Positions 1-7,795 of a DNA stretch of 24,843 nucleotides are shown here, piece after piece; positions within the stretch are counted from its first letter, which is position 1; each line of letters starts with the position of its first letter. This stretch comes from JBEIGE01 sp040382055 (GTDB lineage: Bacteria; Pseudomonadota; Gammaproteobacteria; Burkholderiales; Burkholderiaceae_C). The DNA lies in NCBI GenBank assembly GCA_040382055.1, contig JBEIGE010000034.1, positions 1-24,843 on the forward strand, written 5' to 3'. Position numbers and translations under genes: made by a program. The notes beneath the pieces were generated by a model, which saw only the letters and a list, made by a program, of their open reading frames with translations, was not told where the DNA came from and made no database searches.

Positions 1-28
1 TCAACAGAGTTGCTGCAGGAGACAAATC

Positions 29-1924
29 ATGACCACTTACGCTGAGTTTTATCGCCACTCCATCCAGAACCGGGAGCAATTTTGGGCTCAAGAAGCTCAG
101 CGTATCGACTGGAAAACCCCTGCGCTGCAGATTTGTGACTACAACAACCCGCCCTTTGCCAAGTGGTTTGTGGGTGGAACTACCAACCTGTGCCACAACG
201 CGATAGACCGTCACCTGAAAGAACGGGCGGATCAGAATGCGCTGATTTTTGTCAGCACAGAAACCGATGAAGAGCGGGTTTACTCGTATCGAGAGTTGCA
301 TGCGGAGGTTCAACGCATGGCGGCCACGCTGCTGGACTTGGGGGTGGAAAAGGGCGATCGGGTCCTGATTTACATGCCCATGATTGCCGAGGCTGCATTC
401 GCCATGCTGGCCTGTGCCCGGATAGGCGCCATCCACTCGGTTGTGTTTGGCGGCTTTGCTTCCGGCGCCTTGGCATCCCGGATTGAAGATGCCGAGCCCA
501 AACTGGTGATCTCTGCCGATGCTGGCTCCCGTAGTGGCAAAGTGGTGCCCTATAAACCCCTGCTTGATGAGGCAATTGCGCTGTCCAGTCACAAGCCTGA
601 CCAGGTTTTGCTGATTGATCGCGGGCTTTCAGCTATGAATATGGTAGCGGGACGTGACCGTCTGTGGGGGGATTTACGCCAAAAGCACCTTAATGCCCTT
701 GTGGCTTGCGAATGGGTCGACGCTACCCACACCAGTTATACCCTCTACACCTCGGGGACAACGGGAAGACCCAAGGGCGTGCAGCGCGACACCGGCGGTT
801 ATGCGGTTGCGCTGGCGTCGAGCATGGCGCATATTTTTGAGGCCCAGGCTGGCGAGACTTACTTTTCAACCAGCGATATCGGCTGGGTCGTCGGTCACAG
901 CTACATCGTTTACGGCCCTTTGATTGCAGGCATGGCCACCATCATGTACGAAGGCTTACCAACCCGGCCTGACGCTGGTATCTGGTGGCAGTTGGTCGAA
1001 AAGTACAAGGTCACACGGATGTTTTCTGCGCCTACGGCGGTCCGAGTCCTGAAAAAGCAGGATCCGGCGTATCTGTCCAAATATGACATCTCCAGCCTCA
1101 AGGCCCTTTATCTCGCCGGTGAGCCGCTGGACGAACCCACGGCCCAGTGGATCAGCCAGGCTTTGAATGTCCCCATCATCGACAACTACTGGCAGACCGA
1201 AACCGGCTGGCCGATTTTGACTCTTGCCAACGGTGTTGAAAAAGCAGCCAGCAAATTTGGCAGTCCTGGGGTGGCGATGTACGGCTATGACGTCAAACTG
1301 ATTGATGAGGCCAGCGGTGAAGAACTCAAAGGACCGAATCAAAAAGGAATTATTGCCATCGAGGGCCCCCTTCCACCCGGTTGCATGCAGACGGTTTGGC
1401 GTGATGACGCCCGATTTGTTAAAACCTACTGGAGTAGTATTCCTGGACGTCTTATCTACAGCACGTTTGACTGGGGTATACGCGACAACGACGGTTACTT
1501 TTTCATCTTGGGCAGAACCGATGACGTGATCAATGTGGCAGGGCATCGGTTGGGAACGCGAGAGATCGAAGAGTGTATTTCCAGCCATCCCAATGTGGCC
1601 GAGGTGGCTGTGGTGGGAGTCGCTGATCAGCTTAAAGGCCAGGTCGCCATGGCTTTTGCGGTTGTCAAAGACGGCAGCGGGCTTGCAGATGCGGCGTCTC
1701 GCTTGAAGCTTGAGGGTGAAATCATGAAAGTGGTGGACAGCCAACTCGGCGCCATTGCCCGACCGGCCAGGGTGTTTTTGGTGAACCTGCTTCCCAAAAC
1801 CCGCAGTGGCAAGCTATTACGCCGGGCGCTTCAGGCGGTGTGCGAGGGTCGAGACCCGGGAGACTTGACCACCATGGATGATGAGTCAGCTTTGCTGCAG
1901 ATCAAGGCCATGGTGTCTTCATAA
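29..1924 (+). CDS. prpE: Propionyl-CoA synthetase (propionate--CoA ligase), PrpE
   Basis: Predicted cytosolic enzyme that activates propionate (and probably acetate less well) to its CoA thioester through an acyl-AMP intermediate, feeding the methylcitrate route. The 631-residue length fits PrpE better than the slightly longer acetyl-CoA synthetases. The ANL-superfamily P-loop YTSGTTGRPKG lies near residue 237 and is followed by the QRDTGGY stretch typical of PrpE. YWQTETGWP lies near residue 385, and the C-terminal PKTRSGK motif places the catalytic lysine at K595. An AGGAGA Shine-Dalgarno at 17-22 supports the ATG at 29. No other propionate gene (prpB, prpC, prpR) is in view, and the 216-base gap before sucA suggests separate transcription. 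The upstream neighbour lies outside the window. An acetyl-CoA synthetase cannot be fully excluded by sequence alone, but PrpE is strongly favoured. Confidence 0.93.
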   Translation: MTTYAEFYRHSIQNREQFWAQEAQRIDWKTPALQICDYNNPPFAKWFVGGTTNLCHNAIDRHLKERADQNALIFVSTETDEERVYSYRELHAEVQRMAATLLDLGVEKGDRVLIYMPMIAEAAFAMLACARIGAIHSVVFGGFASGALASRIEDAEPKLVISADAGSRSGKVVPYKPLLDEAIALSSHKPDQVLLIDRGLSAMNMVAGRDRLWGDLRQKHLNALVACEWVDATHTSYTLYTSGTTGRPKGVQRDTGGYAVALASSMAHIFEAQAGETYFSTSDIGWVVGHSYIVYGPLIAGMATIMYEGLPTRPDAGIWWQLVEKYKVTRMFSAPTAVRVLKKQDPAYLSKYDISSLKALYLAGEPLDEPTAQWISQALNVPIIDNYWQTETGWPILTLANGVEKAASKFGSPGVAMYGYDVKLIDEASGEELKGPNQKGIIAIEGPLPPGCMQTVWRDDARFVKTYWSSIPGRLIYSTFDWGIRDNDGYFFILGRTDDVINVAGHRLGTREIEECISSHPNVAEVAVVGVADQLKGQVAMAFAVVKDGSGLADAASRLKLEGEIMKVVDSQLGAIARPARVFLVNLLPKTRSGKLLRRALQAVCEGRDPGDLTTMDDESALLQIKAMVSS

Positions 1925-2140
1925 AGTCATATCGCTTGCCGGACTACGCTGTATGAGATCAGAGAGACGCATTGAAAAGATGCATCTTGTGCCGGATTGC
2001 CGCCGGTTTGGTGGCACAATGACTATCTGTCAACAGGCCCTTCCTAGCCACAGTCGCATCCGCCAATCGGTCCAGCCGTGCCGCGGAAGGTTTATTTAAC
2101 CAAGCAATGTTTCCCCAAGGGAGACGGAGGTCAGCGCTAA
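1925..2140 (+). promoter_or_regulatory. prpE-sucA intergenic region with inverted repeat; likely sucA operon promoter region
   Basis: This 216-base gap is the longest non-coding stretch in the window and must hold the promoter of the sucABlpdA operon. It contains a perfect 7-base inverted repeat, TTGTGCC at 1987-1993 and GGCACAA at 2013-2019, with a 19-base loop and no T-tract after it. That makes an operator or mRNA hairpin likelier than an intrinsic terminator. A weak sigma-70-like pair, TTGCCG (1997-2002) and GACTAT (2021-2026) with an 18-base spacer, overlaps the repeat. The promoter assignment is tentative. A strong Shine-Dalgarno, GGAGG at 2126-2130, precedes sucA. Confidence 0.35.
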
Positions 2141-5032
2141 ATGAGTGATTCAACCGCCCAAAGGGCACAGTCGGCATCGGTCTATCAGACCTACCAAAAC
2201 AATACCTATCTTTTCGGTGGAAACGCCCCGTACGTCGAAGAGATGTACGAAAATTACCTGGCCAACCCCAGCAGTGTCCCGGACACATGGCGCGACTATT
2301 TTGATGCCTTGCAGCATGTTCCTGCAGTAGACGGCACCAACGCCAAAGACATCCCCCACCAGCCCGTCATCAATGCGTTTGCCGAGCGTGCCAAGCAGGG
2401 TGGCACCCGTGTTGTGCAGGCTTCAGGTGCAGACTCGGAAATGGGGCGCAAACGCACAGCCGTTCAGCAGTTGATTGCCGCTTACCGCAATGTTGGTCAG
2501 CGCTGGGCCGATTTGGACCCGCTCAAACGGACCGAACGCCCAGCTATTCCTGAGCTTGAGCCCTCCTTTTACGAGTTCAGCGACGCCGACCAAGAGACCG
2601 TGTTCAATATCAGCAACACGTTTTTTGGCAAAGACACAATGTCGTTGCGTGAGTTGCTCAACGCCTTGCGGCAAACCTATTGCGGCACCCTTGGGCCTGA
2701 GTACATGCACACCACCGACCAGGCGCAAAAGCGCTGGTGGCAACAGCGCCTGGAAACCATCCGAAGCAAGCCCAATTTCACTGCTGACCAGAAGAAGCAC
2801 ATTCTCGACCGTCTGACTGCGGCCGAAGGTTTGGAGCGCTTTTTGCACACAAAATATGTCGGTCAAAAGCGCTTCTCGCTGGAAGGTGGGGACAGTTTCA
2901 TTGCCTCCATGGATGCGCTTATTCAGTCCGCAGGTGTTGTAGGCATTCAGGAAATGGTGATTGGCATGGCCCACAGGGGCCGTTTGAATGTGCTGGTCAA
3001 CTGCATGGGCAAGATGCCCAAGGATCTGTTTGCTGAGTTTGACCACACTGCTCCGGAAGATCTACCCAGTGGTGACGTCAAGTACCACCAGGGTTTCAGC
3101 TCGGATATCAGCACGCCAGGCGGCCCGGTGCACCTGACCTTGGCTTTCAATCCTTCACATCTGGAAATCGTCAATCCCGTGGTCGAGGGCTCAGTTCGGG
3201 CCCGGATGGACCGCCGCGCCGACCCTTTTGGCAAGCAGGTTTTACCGGTTTTGGTGCATGGTGATGCTGCTTTTGCCGGTCAGGGTGTGAACCAGGAAAC
3301 ACTGGCCCTGTCTGAAACCCGGGGCTACTCCACTGGTGGCACGGTCCACATCATCATCAATAATCAGATCGGCTTTACCACCTCTGACCCGCGTGACAGT
3401 CGTTCGACCACGTATTGCACTGATGTGGTCAAGATGATCGAGTCGCCTGTGTTGCATGTCAACGGGGATGATCCGGAAGCCGTGGTTCTGGCCACTCAGC
3501 TGGCACTGGAGTTCCGTATGGAATTTCGTAAGGACGTAGTGGTGGACATCATCTGCTTCCGCAAACTGGGTCATAACGAGCAGGATACACCCGCTCTGAC
3601 GCAGCCCCTGATGTACAAGAAAATTGCCACCCATCCGGGAACGCGCAAACTGTATGCGGACAAATTGTTGGCCCAAGGTCTGGGTGAGTCGCTGGGCGAC
3701 GACATGGTCAAGGCCTACCGGGCTGCCATGGATGCGGGCAAGCACACGGTAGATCCTGTGCTTACCAACTTTAAGAACAAATACGCGGTGGAATGGTCCC
3801 CTTTCCTTGGAAAGAAGTGGACCGATGCAGCAGATACTGCCATTCCTACCGCGGAATGGAAGCGCTTGGCCGAAAAAATAACCACCATTCCTGCCAGCGT
3901 GACGCCTCACCAGTTGGTCAAAAAGGTGTACGACGACCGCGCCGCCATGGGGCGGGGCGAGATACCCGTGGATTGGGGCATGGGTGAACACATGGCATTT
4001 GCTTCATTGGTGGCCAGCGGTTACCCGGTGCGCTTATCAGGTGAAGATTGCGGACGCGGAACTTTTACCCATCGCCATTCTGTGATTCACGACCAGAACC
4101 GTGAAAAGTGGGATACGGGCACCTATGTAGCGCTGCAAAACGTAGCAGACAACCAGGCACCGTTTGTGGTCATCGACTCCATTCTTTCCGAAGAAGCGGT
4201 GCTGGGCTTTGAGTATGGGTATGCCTCCAATGACCCCAACACCCTGGTGATCTGGGAGGCTCAGTTTGGCGATTTCGCCAATGGTGCCCAAGTGGTGATT
4301 GACCAGTTCATTGCTTCAGGTGAAGTGAAGTGGGGTCGTGTCAATGGCATCACACTCATGTTGCCGCACGGCTATGAAGGCCAGGGCCCGGAGCACAGTT
4401 CGGCCCGTCTGGAGCGCTTCATGCAATTGGCAGCTGACACCAATATGCAGATTGTGCAGCCGACAACAGCCAGCCAGATCTTCCATGTGCTGCGCCGCCA
4501 GATGGTGCGCAACCTGCGCAAGCCGCTGATCATCATGACGCCTAAGTCATTGCTGCGCAACAAGGACGCCACGTCTCCGCTCTCCGAGTTTGTCAAGGGC
4601 GGTTTCCAGACCATCATCCCTGAGCAAAAAGAGATCAAGGCGGACAAGGTCAAGCGGGTGCTCGCCTGCTCCGGTAAGGTCTATTACGACCTGATGAAAA
4701 AGCGCGAGGAAAAAGGTGCGGATGATGTGGCCATCATTCGGGTTGAACAGTTGTACCCGTTTCCCCACAAGGCATTTGCGACCGAACTCAAGAAGTACCC
4801 TCATGCGGTGGATGTGGTTTGGTGTCAGGACGAGCCGCAAAACCAGGGTGCCTGGTTCTTCGTCCAGCATTACATCCACGAAAACATGTCAGAAGGTCAA
4901 AAGTTGGGCTACTCCGGGCGCGCAGCGTCTGCGTCTCCGGCTGTTGGCTACTCGCACCTGCATCAGGAGCAGCAAAAAGCGCTTGTTGATGGCGCATTTG
5001 CCAAGCTCAAGGGTTTTGTTCTCACCAAATAA
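2141..5032 (+). CDS. sucA: 2-oxoglutarate dehydrogenase E1 component (SucA/OdhA)
   Basis: Thiamine-diphosphate-dependent decarboxylase of the 2-oxoglutarate dehydrogenase complex. It decarboxylates 2-oxoglutarate and transfers the succinyl group to the lipoyl arm of E2. The 963 residues are close to the usual 930-960. The N-terminal segment that docks E1 to E2 is visible (YLFGG..YVEEMYENYL, near residues 22-42). GMAHRGR at 275-281 carries the active-site histidine H278, followed by the TPP/Mg motif HGDAA (373-377), GHNE at 477-480, and the C-terminal CQDEPQNQGAW at 895-905. Start at ATG 2141 is supported by GGAGG ten bases upstream. It is the first gene of sucA-sucB-lpdA, with only 13 bases before sucB. 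All key residues are present, with no sign of truncation. Large reading frames on the opposite strand inside it look like codon-bias shadows. Confidence 0.97.
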   Translation: MSDSTAQRAQSASVYQTYQNNTYLFGGNAPYVEEMYENYLANPSSVPDTWRDYFDALQHVPAVDGTNAKDIPHQPVINAFAERAKQGGTRVVQASGADSEMGRKRTAVQQLIAAYRNVGQRWADLDPLKRTERPAIPELEPSFYEFSDADQETVFNISNTFFGKDTMSLRELLNALRQTYCGTLGPEYMHTTDQAQKRWWQQRLETIRSKPNFTADQKKHILDRLTAAEGLERFLHTKYVGQKRFSLEGGDSFIASMDALIQSAGVVGIQEMVIGMAHRGRLNVLVNCMGKMPKDLFAEFDHTAPEDLPSGDVKYHQGFSSDISTPGGPVHLTLAFNPSHLEIVNPVVEGSVRARMDRRADPFGKQVLPVLVHGDAAFAGQGVNQETLALSETRGYSTGGTVHIIINNQIGFTTSDPRDSRSTTYCTDVVKMIESPVLHVNGDDPEAVVLATQLALEFRMEFRKDVVVDIICFRKLGHNEQDTPALTQPLMYKKIATHPGTRKLYADKLLAQGLGESLGDDMVKAYRAAMDAGKHTVDPVLTNFKNKYAVEWSPFLGKKWTDAADTAIPTAEWKRLAEKITTIPASVTPHQLVKKVYDDRAAMGRGEIPVDWGMGEHMAFASLVASGYPVRLSGEDCGRGTFTHRHSVIHDQNREKWDTGTYVALQNVADNQAPFVVIDSILSEEAVLGFEYGYASNDPNTLVIWEAQFGDFANGAQVVIDQFIASGEVKWGRVNGITLMLPHGYEGQGPEHSSARLERFMQLAADTNMQIVQPTTASQIFHVLRRQMVRNLRKPLIIMTPKSLLRNKDATSPLSEFVKGGFQTIIPEQKEIKADKVKRVLACSGKVYYDLMKKREEKGADDVAIIRVEQLYPFPHKAFATELKKYPHAVDVVWCQDEPQNQGAWFFVQHYIHENMSEGQKLGYSGRAASASPAVGYSHLHQEQQKALVDGAFAKLKGFVLTK

Positions 5033-5045
5033 AGAAAGAAATCAA

Positions 5046-6302
5046 ATGGCGATCGTCGAAGTCAAAGTGCCGCAGTTGTCTGAATCTGTGGCAGAAGCAA
5101 CCATGTTGCAATGGAAGAAAAAAGTAGGAGATACCGTCACGGCGGATGAGACACTGATTGAAATCGAGACCGATAAAGTGGTGCTTGAAGTACCCGCACC
5201 GTCATCTGGTGTGCTGGCTGAAATTTTGGTGGCCGATGGCGGCACGGTTGCGGCTGAACAGTTGATTGCCCGCATTGATACCGAAGGCAAGGTTGCCATG
5301 GCAGCCCTGCCAGCCAAAGTTGCGGCTTTGCCGGTCTCCGAGCCTGCTGCCCCAGTGGCCGCAAGTCAATCGAGTTCCATGGCGGGCGTGGCTATGCCCG
5401 CTGCTGCCAAGTTGATGGCAGACAACAGCCTTGCTGCTGGCTCTGTACCTGGTACCGGCAAGGATGGCCGTGTCACCAAGGGTGATGTCTTGAGCGCGAT
5501 GAATTCGGGTGCTACTCAATCAGTAGCAAGTACTTCAATCCCCACGGGGGTTAAGACGGCTTCTTTGCCTCAAGTTGCGGCGCCAAGCATGAACCTTGGC
5601 CAACGCCCGGAGCAGCGTGTACCCATGAGCCGCTTGCGCGCCCGCGTCGCCGAGAGGTTGTTGCAGTCGCAGTCGAGCAACGCCATCCTGACTACCTTCA
5701 ATGAAGTCAATATGGCGCCAGTCATGGACATGCGCAAGCGTTTCCAGGAGAAGTTTGAGAAAGAGCATGGCGTCAAAATCGGTTTCATGAGCTTTTTTGT
5801 CAAAGCGGCTGTCCACGCCTTGAAGAAATACCCGGTGCTCAATGCCTCTGTCGACGGCAACGACATTGTTTATCACGGCTACTTTGACATCGGCATTGCG
5901 GTGGGATCGCCTCGTGGCTTGGTGGTGCCCATTCTGCGCAATGCCGATCAGATGAGTTTTGCTGACATTGAGAAGAAAATTGCCGAATATGGCAATAAGG
6001 CTAGGGACGGCAAGCTGGGTATTGAAGAAATGACCGGAGGTACCTTCTCCATTTCCAATGGGGGCGTTTTTGGCTCCATGTTGTCCACGCCCATCATCAA
6101 TCCGCCTCAGTCTGCGATCCTGGGCGTGCATGCCACCAAAGACCGAGCAGTAGTTGAGAACGGACAAATCGTGGTGAGGCCCATCAACTATCTGGCCATG
6201 AGCTATGACCACCGCATCATCGATGGCCGCGAGGCGGTTCTGGGTCTGGTGGCGATGAAAGAAGCGCTGGAAGACCCTTCACGCTTGCTCTTTGATATTT
6301 AA
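5046..6302 (+). CDS. sucB: Dihydrolipoyllysine succinyltransferase, E2 of 2-oxoglutarate dehydrogenase (SucB/OdhB)
   Basis: Core subunit of the 2-oxoglutarate dehydrogenase complex, moving the succinyl group from E1 to CoA. The 418 residues show three parts: an N-terminal lipoyl domain (1-78) with the lipoylated lysine K44 in IETDKVVLEV, an E3-binding domain near 116-152 ending in GRVTKGDVLSAM, and a catalytic domain from about 188 with SYDHRIIDG, giving H389 and D393 as active-site residues. The reading frame is open upstream to 4716 inside sucA, but ATG 5046 begins exactly at the conserved MAIVEVKVPQLSESV-type start, so the upstream part is rejected. The ribosome site is weak (AAGAAAG), so coupling to sucA translation is likely. 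The linker at about residues 154-180 is encoded by an odd double-palindrome segment, listed separately. Confidence 0.97.
   Translation: MAIVEVKVPQLSESVAEATMLQWKKKVGDTVTADETLIEIETDKVVLEVPAPSSGVLAEILVADGGTVAAEQLIARIDTEGKVAMAALPAKVAALPVSEPAAPVAASQSSSMAGVAMPAAAKLMADNSLAAGSVPGTGKDGRVTKGDVLSAMNSGATQSVASTSIPTGVKTASLPQVAAPSMNLGQRPEQRVPMSRLRARVAERLLQSQSSNAILTTFNEVNMAPVMDMRKRFQEKFEKEHGVKIGFMSFFVKAAVHALKKYPVLNASVDGNDIVYHGYFDIGIAVGSPRGLVVPILRNADQMSFADIEKKIAEYGNKARDGKLGIEEMTGGTFSISNGGVFGSMLSTPIINPPQSAILGVHATKDRAVVENGQIVVRPINYLAMSYDHRIIDGREAVLGLVAMKEALEDPSRLLFDI
5510..5549. repeat. Double-palindrome element inside the sucB linker; possible small dispersed repeat
   Basis: A perfect 7-base inverted repeat, TGCTACT (5510-5516) / AGTAGCA (5522-5528) with a 5-base loop, is followed at once by an 8-base palindrome AAGTACTT (5528-5535). 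A second compact hairpin comes next, CCCC (5540-5543) / GGGG (5546-5549) around AC. From memory, Comamonadaceae chromosomes carry many small intergenic elements built as a TGCTA..TAGCA hairpin plus a second GC-rich hairpin, so this may be a copy captured in frame in the flexible linker. No second copy is visible in this window. The palindromes are certain; the repeat-family assignment is inference. Confidence 0.4.
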
Positions 6303-6308
6303 GGAAAA

Positions 6309-7739
6309 ATGATGAGCAAGACGTTCGATGTTGTTGTGATCGGTGCAGGCCCCGGCGGCTATATTGCCGCTATTCGCGCAGCCCAACTGGGCTTTAACAC
6401 CGCTTGTATCGACGAGTGGAAAAATGAAAAAGGTGGCCCCGCACCCGGCGGCACTTGCACCAATGTCGGTTGCATTCCCTCCAAGGCTCTGCTGCAGTCC
6501 AGCGAGCATTTCGACCATGCCAACCACCACTTTGCCGAGCACGGCATCGAGGCCAAAGGCGTGACCATGGATGTGGCCAAGATGCTGGCGCGCAAGAATA
6601 CGGTCGTGAAGCAAAACAACGACGGCATCCTGTACCTGCTGAAGAAAAACAAGATCACTTTCCTGCACGGCCGCGGTTCCTTCGTGAAGGCCGTGGACGG
6701 TGGTTACGAAGTCAAAGTGGCTGGCGCCGCTGAAGAAACCATCATCGGCAAGCACATCATCATCGCCACCGGGTCGAATGCCCGTGCGCTGCCCGGCGTG
6801 CCCTTTGATGAAGTCAACATCCTGTCCAACGACGGCGCCCTGAACATCGGCGCGGTGCCCAAGAAGCTGGGCCTAATCGGTTCCGGCGTGATCGGCCTGG
6901 AGATGGGTTCCGTGTGGCGCCGTCTGGGCGCGGACGTCACCATCCTCGAAGGGCTGCCAACCTTCCTGGGCGCAGTCGACGAGCAGGTCGCCAAGGAAGC
7001 GCACAAGGCCTTCACCAAGCAGGGTCTGAAGATCGAGCTCGGCGTCAAGGTCGGCGAGATCAAGTCCGGCAAAAAGGGCGTCTCCGTGGCCTACACCAAT
7101 GCCAAGGGCGAAGCGGTGGCGCTGGACGTGGACAAGCTCATCGTGTCGGTCGGCCGCGTGCCCAACACCATTGGTCTCGCGGCAGATGCCGTGGGCCTGG
7201 CGCTGGACGAGCGCGGTGCCATTGTGGTTGACGGTGATTGCAGGACCAACCTGCCCAATGTGTGGGCGGTGGGCGACGTGGTGCGTGGCCCCATGCTGGC
7301 GCACAAGGCCGAAGAAGAGGGCGTGGCCGTGGCAGAGCGCATTGCCGGTCAGCACGGCCATGTGAACTTCAACACCATCCCCTGGGTCATTTACACCAGC
7401 CCGGAGATTGCCTGGGTCGGCCGCACAGAGCAACAGCTCAAAGCGGATGGCGTGGCTTACAAGGCGGGATCTTTCCCGTTCCTAGCAAATGGCCGGGCGC
7501 GCGCCTTGGGTGATACCACCGGGTTCGTGAAGTTTCTAGCGGATGCTGCAAGTGACGAAATTCTGGGCGTGCATATCGTCGGGCCTCAGGCCAGCGAGCT
7601 GATTGCTGAAGCCGTGGTGGCCATGGAGTTCCGAGCCAGCAGTGAAGACATTGCCCGAATCTGCCATGCCCACCCCTCCTTGAGTGAGGCCACCAAGGAA
7701 GCTGCGCTTGCCGTGGACAAGCGCACCCTTAATTTCTGA
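6309..7739 (+). CDS. lpdA: Dihydrolipoyl dehydrogenase, E3 of 2-oxoglutarate dehydrogenase
   Basis: FAD-dependent disulfide oxidoreductase that reoxidises the E2 lipoyl arm and reduces NAD+. The 476 residues show the FAD fold GAGPGG at 12-17, the redox-active disulfide C50/C55 in GGTCTNVGCIPSK, a second nucleotide fold GSGVIGLEMG near 183-192, AVGDVVRG near 321, and the C-terminal dimer-interface pair H455-P456 with E460 in HAHPSLSEA. It starts 6 bases after sucB, so it is the dedicated E3 of this operon; a pyruvate dehydrogenase operon may carry another copy elsewhere. Two tandem ATGs (6309, 6312) are possible starts, and AAGGAA at 6301-6306 is better spaced from 6312, which would give 475 residues. 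The middle of the gene, about 6475-7440, uses far more G/C-ending codons than its neighbours (see findings). Confidence 0.96.
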   Translation: MMSKTFDVVVIGAGPGGYIAAIRAAQLGFNTACIDEWKNEKGGPAPGGTCTNVGCIPSKALLQSSEHFDHANHHFAEHGIEAKGVTMDVAKMLARKNTVVKQNNDGILYLLKKNKITFLHGRGSFVKAVDGGYEVKVAGAAEETIIGKHIIIATGSNARALPGVPFDEVNILSNDGALNIGAVPKKLGLIGSGVIGLEMGSVWRRLGADVTILEGLPTFLGAVDEQVAKEAHKAFTKQGLKIELGVKVGEIKSGKKGVSVAYTNAKGEAVALDVDKLIVSVGRVPNTIGLAADAVGLALDERGAIVVDGDCRTNLPNVWAVGDVVRGPMLAHKAEEEGVAVAERIAGQHGHVNFNTIPWVIYTSPEIAWVGRTEQQLKADGVAYKAGSFPFLANGRARALGDTTGFVKFLADAASDEILGVHIVGPQASELIAEAVVAMEFRASSEDIARICHAHPSLSEATKEAALAVDKRTLNF

Positions 7740-7795
7740 CGGCTACTACCATTCTGTTGGCTGTCCATTCGGGCTTGTCCTTTTGATGACCGTCC

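Noticed and set aside
956..1744. A 262-codon open frame on the - strand inside prpE
   Set aside because: Fully inside a strong conserved gene, with no recognisable protein pattern; best explained by codon bias of the sense strand.
3242..3991. A 249-codon open frame on the - strand inside sucA
   Set aside because: Overlaps the core catalytic region of sucA and shows no family motif or ribosome site.
4716..5045. Upstream extension of the sucB frame by 110 codons into sucA
   Set aside because: The extension is Arg/Ser-rich nonsense relative to E2 proteins, and ATG 5046 matches the canonical lipoyl-domain start.
5535..6212. A 225-codon open frame on the - strand inside sucB
   Set aside because: Shadow of the E2 catalytic domain; no independent support.
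6873..7433. A 186-codon open frame on the - strand inside lpdA
   Set aside because: Long antisense frames are expected in the high-GC3 part of lpdA; the translation is His-rich and matches nothing known.
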